Origin: Clostridia bacterium
Lineage (GTDB): Bacteria > Bacillota > Clostridia > TANB77 > CAG-508
DNA length: 18,812 bases
Direction: 5' to 3'
Assembly (NCBI GenBank): GCA_900753165.1
Contig: CAADYC010000012.1
Location: forward strand, 1 to 18,812
The notes under the pieces are model-generated. The model ran no database searches and had not been told where the DNA came from. It saw nothing but the letters and a program-made list of their open reading frames with translations. Below are positions 14,132 through 18,812 of the stretch, one piece after another; the stretch's first letter is position 1, and each line of letters starts with the position of its first letter. A program made the translations under genes and the position numbers.

Positions 14132-14434
14132 ATGAATGAAAATCAAAACGAAAAAAGAAATGTGGTTACAAATAACCAATCCCCTGAAATCTTAACAAAT
14201 AATATATACACTCCCGCCTTTTTACGAGAACATATTGGAAAATTAGTGAGAGTTGAATTTTTAATTGGTACAAATAATCTAACAGATAGAACTGGCATTT
14301 TAGAAGATGTTGGTGTCAGCTATATTTTATTAAGATCAATTGAAAGCGCAAATTTACTTTATTGTGACATTTACTCTATCAAATTTGTATCTATTGCAGA
14401 ATATCCTTATAGACCTGGAATGTATAATTACTAA
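14132..14434 (+). CDS. gerQ: GerQ-like spore coat protein
   Basis: This 100-residue protein has a polar, Asn and Gln rich N-terminus (residues 1-25), followed by a compact GerQ-type domain. Its landmarks are FLREHIGKLVRVEFLIG, TGILEDVGVSYILLRS and LLYCDIYSIKFVSI. In Bacillus, GerQ is a coat protein needed for CwlJ to localise and function, and the two genes are neighbours. The same pairing here (24 bp apart) supports both calls. ATG 14132 is chosen over ATG 14123 because GAAAGG would be too close to the earlier codon. Confidence 0.8.
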   Translation: MNENQNEKRNVVTNNQSPEILTNNIYTPAFLREHIGKLVRVEFLIGTNNLTDRTGILEDVGVSYILLRSIESANLLYCDIYSIKFVSIAEYPYRPGMYNY

Positions 14435-14486
14435 AATTTAAATTCTGTATTATAAACGCTGTTTATTCTACATCCTAAAAAATATC

Positions 14487-14515
14487 TTGAATTTTAGTGT
14501 ATAATGATGTATAAT
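14487..14515 (+). promoter_or_regulatory. asnS promoter
   Basis: TTGAAT (14487-14492), a 17-base spacer and a perfect TATAAT (14510-14515) end 28 bp before the asnS ATG. The leader is too short for a T-box. Confidence 0.8.
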
Positions 14516-14543
14516 TTTACCATAATAAAAATGGAGGTACAAA

Positions 14544-15935
14544 ATGGAAAAACTAGTTATAAAAGAATTATACAAAAATACAGGAAATTACATTAACAAA
14601 GAAGTAACTTTAGAAGGATGGGTTAGAACAGTAAGAGATTCAAAAACATTTGGATTTATAGAAATAAATGATGGAACATTTTTTAAAAATGTTCAAATTG
14701 TTTTTACAGATAAATTATCAAACTTTAATGAAATTTGCAAACTTACAATAAGTTCTTCAATTAAAGTTACTGGAACACTTGTAAAAACAGAAAATGCAAA
14801 ACAACCTTTTGAAATTCAAGCCACAAACGTAGAAATAGAAAGTTTATCAGATAGCACATATCCACTTCAAAAGAAAAAACATTCATTTGAATATTTAAGA
14901 ACAATTGCACATCTTCGTCCAAGAGCAAATACTTTTAATGCAGTATTTAGAGTTAGAAGTAGCCTAGCATATGCAATACACCAATTCTTCCAAGAAAGAG
15001 GTTTTGTATATGTAAATACACCTTTAATTACAGGAAGTGACGCAGAAGGCGCAGGAGAAATGTTCAATGTTAATTCTTTTGATTTAACAAACATACCAAA
15101 AACAGATGATGGAAAAATTGATTTTTCAAAAGATTTTTTTGGAAAACCTGCTCATTTAACAGTTAGTGGTCAATTAAATGGTGAAACTTTTGCAGAAGCA
15201 TTTAGAAATATATATACATTTGGTCCTACTTTTAGAGCAGAAAATTCAAACACAGTAAAACATGCTGCTGAATTTTGGATGGTTGAACCTGAAATCTGTT
15301 TTGCAGATTTAGCTGATGATATGGATTTAGCAGAAGATATGATTAAATATATTTTCAAATATGTATTAGATAATTGCCCAGAAGAAATGGAATTTTTCAA
15401 TAACTTTATAGACAAAGGCTTATTAGAAAGATTAAATCATGTAATCAATTCTGATTTTGTTAGAATTTCTTACACAGATGCTGTTAAAGAATTAGAAAAA
15501 CATAATGACGAATTTGAATATAAAGTTAGCTGGGGTATTGATTTACAAACAGAACATGAAAGATATTTGTGTGAGCAAATATTTAAGAAACCTGTTTTTG
15601 TTACAGATTATCCAATGGATATAAAAGCTTTCTATATGAAACAAAATCCAGATGGTAAAACTGTTGCAGCAGCTGACCTTTTAGTTCCTGGTATTGGTGA
15701 AATTATTGGTGGTAGCCAAAGAGAAGAAAATTATGATAAATTATTAAATAGAATGAAAGAATTGAATATGCCTATCGAAAATTATGAATGGTATTTGGAT
15801 TTAAGAAAATATGGTAGTTGTGTTCATTCTGGATTTGGTCTAGGTTTTGAAAGAGCTATTATGTACTTAACTGGTATGCAAAATATTCGTGATGTTATTC
15901 CATTCCCTAGAACACCAAAGAATTGTGAATTTTAA
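14544..15935 (+). CDS. asnS: Asparaginyl-tRNA synthetase
   Basis: Class II enzyme that charges tRNA-Asn. The 463-residue product begins with an OB-fold anticodon-binding domain (VTLEGWVRTVRDSKTFGFIEINDG, about residues 18-43 region) followed by the catalytic core. Core landmarks are the AsnRS-type SDAEGAGEMFNV, motif 2 TFRAENSNTVKHAAEFWMVE, and motif 3 with GFGLGFER at 430-437. The FPRTPKNCEF end separates AsnRS from AspRS. GGAGGT lies six bases upstream of ATG. It has its own promoter and a terminator palindrome shared with convergent proS. Confidence 0.97.
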   Translation: MEKLVIKELYKNTGNYINKEVTLEGWVRTVRDSKTFGFIEINDGTFFKNVQIVFTDKLSNFNEICKLTISSSIKVTGTLVKTENAKQPFEIQATNVEIESLSDSTYPLQKKKHSFEYLRTIAHLRPRANTFNAVFRVRSSLAYAIHQFFQERGFVYVNTPLITGSDAEGAGEMFNVNSFDLTNIPKTDDGKIDFSKDFFGKPAHLTVSGQLNGETFAEAFRNIYTFGPTFRAENSNTVKHAAEFWMVEPEICFADLADDMDLAEDMIKYIFKYVLDNCPEEMEFFNNFIDKGLLERLNHVINSDFVRISYTDAVKELEKHNDEFEYKVSWGIDLQTEHERYLCEQIFKKPVFVTDYPMDIKAFYMKQNPDGKTVAAADLLVPGIGEIIGGSQREENYDKLLNRMKELNMPIENYEWYLDLRKYGSCVHSGFGLGFERAIMYLTGMQNIRDVIPFPRTPKNCEF

Positions 15936-15945
15936 AAAAAGAAAA

Positions 15946-15984
15946 ATGGAAAAAGGGACGTTCAATGAACGTCCCTTTTTCCAT
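15946..15984. terminator. Bidirectional palindromic terminator between asnS and proS
   Basis: 19-bp arms (15946-15964 and 15966-15984) are perfect inverted copies around one A, containing AAAAAGGGACGTTC and its complement. The stem is GC-richer than the region. It ends 3 bp before the proS stop and 11 bp after the asnS stop, so it serves both convergent genes. T residues occur in both 3' arms. Confidence 0.8.
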
Positions 15985-15986
15985 CA

Positions 15987-17252
15987 TTAAAATTTCTTTA
16001 TTAATTCATCAATTGAAAATACTTCTTTTTCTCCTGTTTTTGAAGTTTCTAATTCATATTTTCCATCTTCAAACTTTTTACCCATAACAATCATATAAGG
16101 TGTACCTAAAGCATACACATCATTAATTCTATTACCCATATTCAAATTTTCTCTATCATCAATAATAGCATTAACACCATTATCTTGAAGTTTATTATAT
16201 AGCTCAAATGCCTTTTCTTTATTTTCGTCACTACATATAATTTGAACTTTATATGGAGCAATATTTTCTGGTATTGCAAAACCTTTAACTCTATCATTTT
16301 TTATAATTATATTGTTTTCAATTGTAGTTGCAATTATTCTACCTAAACCAATTCCATAACATCCCATATAATAAGGTTTGCTTTGACCGTTTTCATCTTG
16401 ATATGTTAATCCCATTGCCTCTGAATATTTTGTTCCTAATTCGAAATTATTTCCTAACTCAACAGAATTATATTCTTTCATATCTTCTAGGCTTAGTCCT
16501 TGTAATCTATCAATAAATGTCTCTTTATCTTCAAAATCAAGAACTTCTTTATTAATTCCAACATTCTTTTCTTCATTGTATAAAATGATATCTTCACCTA
16601 ATTTTGTAATAGCTTGGAATTCTTCAGAAACTCTTCCTCCCATTGTTCCACCATCACTTACAACTGGTATTATATTAATTCCAATTCTTTTGAAAATATT
16701 CATATATACATCATGCATTTTCTCAAAGTTTTTGTGCATATCTTCCTGTGTTTTATCAAATGAATATGCATCCATCATTACAAATGTACGAGGTCTAAAT
16801 AAATATCCTCTTGCTCTAATTTCTTTTCTAAATTTTTCTCCAATTTGATAATATGTTGCTGGCAAATTTTTATATGATAATAATCTATTTGAACCAAAGA
16901 TTGTAGCACATTCTTCCGCTGTTGGTGCCAATCCATAATCCCCTAAATTGTTGCTCATATTAAACATTATATCAGCCTCTTTTGTATATACATCCCATCT
17001 TCCAGATTGTTCCCAAATTTTTCTTGGTTGTAATTTTGGAAATTCTGCTTGTATACAATCTGCTTTATCTAATTCATCAATGATTATATTTTCTACTATT
17101 CTTTCCATTTTTGTCCATATGTTTCCATATCCAAAAATTCCACTTTCAAATTGATATAATTCTCCTAATTTCATCAATATATCTTGTCCTGAATAATTTT
17201 TATCTACATCATTAAAGTTTATTTTCTTTGGGTTTAATTTACTTAATTTCAT
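15987..17252 (-). CDS. proS: Prolyl-tRNA synthetase, short form lacking the editing insertion
   Basis: Class II enzyme that charges tRNA-Pro. The 421 residues have the bacterial-type core: FPKLQPRKIWEQSGRWDVY, the proline-binding APTAEECAT (109-117), motif 2 FRKEIRARGYLFRPRTFVMMDAYSFD (141-166, paraphrased), ELGTKYSEAM, motif 3 MGCYGIGLGRI (296-306), and a C-terminal anticodon domain. Only about 40 residues separate GEDIILYNEE from VELGNNFELGT. In E. coli a roughly 180-residue editing insertion lies there. So the cis editing domain is missing. I chose ATG 17252 (MKLSK); it overlaps the end of scpB by 14 bases with AAGGA upstream, implying coupled translation. Confidence 0.93.
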   Translation of the reverse strand: MKLSKLNPKKINFNDVDKNYSGQDILMKLGELYQFESGIFGYGNIWTKMERIVENIIIDELDKADCIQAEFPKLQPRKIWEQSGRWDVYTKEADIMFNMSNNLGDYGLAPTAEECATIFGSNRLLSYKNLPATYYQIGEKFRKEIRARGYLFRPRTFVMMDAYSFDKTQEDMHKNFEKMHDVYMNIFKRIGINIIPVVSDGGTMGGRVSEEFQAITKLGEDIILYNEEKNVGINKEVLDFEDKETFIDRLQGLSLEDMKEYNSVELGNNFELGTKYSEAMGLTYQDENGQSKPYYMGCYGIGLGRIIATTIENNIIIKNDRVKGFAIPENIAPYKVQIICSDENKEKAFELYNKLQDNGVNAIIDDRENLNMGNRINDVYALGTPYMIVMGKKFEDGKYELETSKTGEKEVFSIDELIKKF

Positions 17253-17916
17253 TTTCTTTAATTCCTTCTTTCTTTTCATTCTCATTATTACTATTTTCTG
17301 TTTGTTCTTCATCTCTTACGGACTCTGGAGTTTCTTGATTTTCTACATCTTCAACACTATTTTCCACTAAATCATCAATTACAATTTGTTGATTTTCATC
17401 TAATTTATATCTTGGAAGTTCCGGCAAATCATTTAAAGAAGTATAACCAAACATTTTCAAAAATTCGTTTGAAGTTACATATGTCATTGGTTTACCCGGT
17501 AAGTCTGCTTTTCCAGCCTCTTGTATTAATCCATATTCTAACAACTTATAAATACAGGCATCTGCACTAACTCCTCTTATAGATTCAATTTCTGCTCTTG
17601 TTACTCTAGGATTATATGCAATTATTGAAAGTGTTTCTAAAGCTGCATTAGACAAATTTGGTTTTGATCTTTTATCTAATATTGGATATAAATATTCATA
17701 TAATTCTTTTTTTGTACATAATTGATAACTATCTTCTACTTTTATAATTTCTATTCCTCTATTTTGAATTTTATAATCTTCTTGCATTGAAACAATTATA
17801 TTTTCCAAATCTTCTTTAGGCATCTCTAAAGATATCATTAATTCTTTTATAGTGACTTGTCTTCCTGCTGCAAAAAGTATTGCTTCAATTATAGATTTTA
17901 TTTTTTCTATTTCCAT
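17239..17916 (-). CDS. scpB: Segregation and condensation protein B
   Basis: Kleisin-interacting winged-helix protein that works with ScpA and SMC in chromosome condensation. The 225-residue product starts at KIKSIIEAILFAAGRQVTIKEL, then has two winged-helix units containing LSNAALETLSIIAYNPRVTRAEIESIRGVS-type family sequence (about residues 90-120) and LLEYGLIQEAGKADLPGKPMTYVTS. It ends in a long acidic, disordered tail from residue 180. ATG 17916 gives a family-like N-terminus; an ATG at 17928 sits directly on an AGGA, so is less likely, though the spacing for 17916 is long. No scpA is adjacent, which is unusual in Firmicutes. Confidence 0.93.
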   Translation of the reverse strand: MEIEKIKSIIEAILFAAGRQVTIKELMISLEMPKEDLENIIVSMQEDYKIQNRGIEIIKVEDSYQLCTKKELYEYLYPILDKRSKPNLSNAALETLSIIAYNPRVTRAEIESIRGVSADACIYKLLEYGLIQEAGKADLPGKPMTYVTSNEFLKMFGYTSLNDLPELPRYKLDENQQIVIDDLVENSVEDVENQETPESVRDEEQTENSNNENEKKEGIKENEIK

Positions 17917-17999
17917 TCTTTTTATCATTCCTATCTACATTTGTGATATATCTTTCATTTTTATAATTTTAACAAACATAATTTTAAAATTACCTTTAT

Positions 18000-18028
18000 A
18001 TTATCACATTATTTGGGCTTTATGTCAA
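18000..18028 (-). promoter_or_regulatory. Promoter of scpB-proS
   Basis: On the minus strand there is a perfect TTGACA (18023-18028), a 17-base spacer and GATAAT (18000-18005), about 84 bp before scpB. Confidence 0.7.
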
Positions 18029-18057
18029 TATTTGTAATTTAATTTTTCGTTTTTTTA

Positions 18058-18086
18058 TTGCTTATTTTACTATTTTATGATAATAT
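18058..18086 (+). promoter_or_regulatory. Promoter of the 54-residue gene
   Basis: TTGCTT (18058-18063), a 17-base spacer and TAATAT (18081-18086) lie 30 bp before ATG 18116. Both boxes are imperfect but correctly spaced. Its -35 is about 30 bp from the divergent scpB promoter. Confidence 0.5.
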
Positions 18087-18115
18087 TTGTTTATAAGAAA
18101 TCGGAGGTAATTCAT

Positions 18116-18280
18116 ATGAGTAAAGAAAAAAAGAAAATTGAAATTATTGATGGTGATGGCTCTAATTTAGACATTTCAGGTGTCTATGACCACCTAAATT
18201 CTGGCAAACCTAAATCTAGTGATAATAAACCTAAAAACATTCTAATACCTGAAGAACATAAAAATGTTAATAAAAAATAG
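18116..18280 (+). CDS. Small hydrophilic protein of unknown function
   Basis: The 54-residue product (MSKEKKKIEIIDGDGSNLDI...) is charged and polar, with IDGDGSNLDISGVYDHL followed by a lysine and proline rich region and ILIPEEHKNVNKK. It has no hydrophobic segment and I do not recognise a family. The start is supported by GGAGGT seven bases upstream and a plausible promoter. It lies divergent from scpB and upstream of rpsT, which has its own promoter. Confidence 0.7.
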   Translation: MSKEKKKIEIIDGDGSNLDISGVYDHLNSGKPKSSDNKPKNILIPEEHKNVNKK

Positions 18281-18313
18281 TTATTGTAATTTATAGAATT
18301 TTCTGTAAATCTA

Positions 18314-18342
18314 TTGCCAAATTTCAAAATATATGGTAAAAT
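18314..18342 (+). promoter_or_regulatory. rpsT promoter
   Basis: TTGCCA (18314-18319), a 17-base spacer and TAAAAT (18337-18342) lie 43 bp before the rpsT start. Confidence 0.65.
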
Positions 18343-18385
18343 AGTTCATGTTATAATGAAATATTGACTAAGAGGAGGTGCAAAC

Positions 18386-18652
18386 ATGCCAAATATTAAA
18401 TCAGCAAAAAAGAGAGTTAAAGTAATTGATAAGAAAACTTTAAGAAATAATATGATAAAATCTGCATATAAAACAGCTGTTAAAAAATTCGAACAAGCAA
18501 TTGAAGCTGGAAATATTGACGAAGCTAAAACATTATTCTCAGAAGCTACAAAAAAAATTGATCAAGCTTGTACAAAAGGTGTTATAGTAAAAAACCCAGC
18601 CGCTAGAAAAAAATCTAGTTTATCAAAAAAATTAAATGCAGCTATGGCTTAG
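18386..18652 (+). CDS. rpsT: 30S ribosomal protein S20
   Basis: The 88-residue product is the small, basic helical S20 protein, which binds 16S rRNA early in 30S assembly. It starts MPNIKSAKKRVKVIDKK and has KTAVKKFEQAIEAG in the middle and GVIVKNPAARKKSSLSKKLN at the end, all typical of the family. GAGGAGGTG lies seven bases before ATG. It is followed by a strong terminator. Confidence 0.97.
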   Translation: MPNIKSAKKRVKVIDKKTLRNNMIKSAYKTAVKKFEQAIEAGNIDEAKTLFSEATKKIDQACTKGVIVKNPAARKKSSLSKKLNAAMA

Positions 18653-18687
18653 GCTAAAAATAAAAATTATGCATAGTTTTTGTTTTT

Positions 18688-18722
18688 AAAAAAGAATTTC
18701 TAATTTTTAGAAATTCTTTTTT
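18688..18722 (+). terminator. Terminator after rpsT
   Basis: AAAAAAGAATTTCTAA (18688-18703) and TTAGAAATTCTTTTTT (18707-18722) form a perfect 16-bp stem with a TTT loop. A and T runs at both ends allow it to serve both rpsT and the convergent gene. Confidence 0.8.
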
Positions 18723-18741
18723 CTACTTCAAATATTTAGTT

Positions 18742-18812
18742 CTATATTTCTTTTTCTCCCTCTCCTTCGCCTTCTTCTAACATTGCTATTTTCTTATCTT
18801 TATCACCCAAAA
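18742..18812 (-). CDS. C-terminal end of an unidentified convergent gene (partial)
   Basis: The minus strand is open from the window edge to a TAG at 18742-18744 and gives ...LGDKDKKIAMLEEGEGEGEKEI. Only 23 residues are visible, with an acidic Gly-Glu repeat tail. It ends 20 bp from the terminator hairpin, which is a sensible gene end. The product cannot be named from this piece. Confidence 0.5.
   Translation of the reverse strand, partial: LGDKDKKIAMLEEGEGEGEKEI

Noticed and set aside
14435..14543. T-box leader for asnS
   Set aside because: The leader after the -10 is only about 28 bases, too short for a T-box structure.

Overview
The window is AT-rich DNA from a Gram-positive, endospore-forming member of the Firmicutes, most likely an uncultured or anaerobic Clostridia. 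The evidence is the gene order ftsA-ftsZ-spoIIGA-sigE-sigG-ylmC, the sporulation and germination genes, the strong AGGAGG ribosome binding sites and the strong preference for AGA as the arginine codon. Species cannot be fixed from the sequence alone.

Layout. Positions 1-336 are the 5' end of a 16S rRNA gene on the minus strand. Its leader and three tandem promoters fill 337-861. From 915 to 11222 the minus strand carries, read in the direction of transcription, murA, ftsQ/divIB, two DUF881 genes (ylxW/ylxX type), sbp, ftsA, ftsZ, spoIIGA, sigE, sigG and ylmC. This is a cell-division and wall cluster running into the early sporulation sigma operon. A probably acquired unknown gene (11337-12011) sits upstream of murA. 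It is preceded by an XTP/dITP pyrophosphatase, cmk and a small unknown gene, which form one operon. From 13661 the plus strand carries a cwlJ-gerQ spore germination pair and asnS. The minus strand then has scpB overlapping a short proS. Finally come a 54-residue unknown, rpsT, and the tail of a convergent minus-strand gene.

Main observation. Both sporulation sigma genes, sigE and sigG, are split into two reading frames by one extra base. In both the break is at the same kind of site: a T-ending codon, then CGG, then A. Skipping the C restores the conserved Gly (GGA) and a full-length sigma factor. By eye I found no other in-frame CGG in roughly 4,900 codons of the apparently native genes; the only other one is in the putative acquired gene. 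This looks like +1 programmed frameshifting at a poorly decoded arginine codon that would gate two sporulation sigma factors. Paired decay or sequence error is the less likely alternative.

Other notable points are four TGTWAH half-sites at an exact 11-bp period directly upstream of the ftsA promoter, a textbook WalR/YycF-type box; a long imperfect palindrome of about 204 bp between murA and ftsQ; an in-frame TAA near the 5' end of what looks like an extended ftsQ frame; three rRNA promoters, two sharing an identical 15-mer; and a prolyl-tRNA synthetase that lacks the usual editing insertion.
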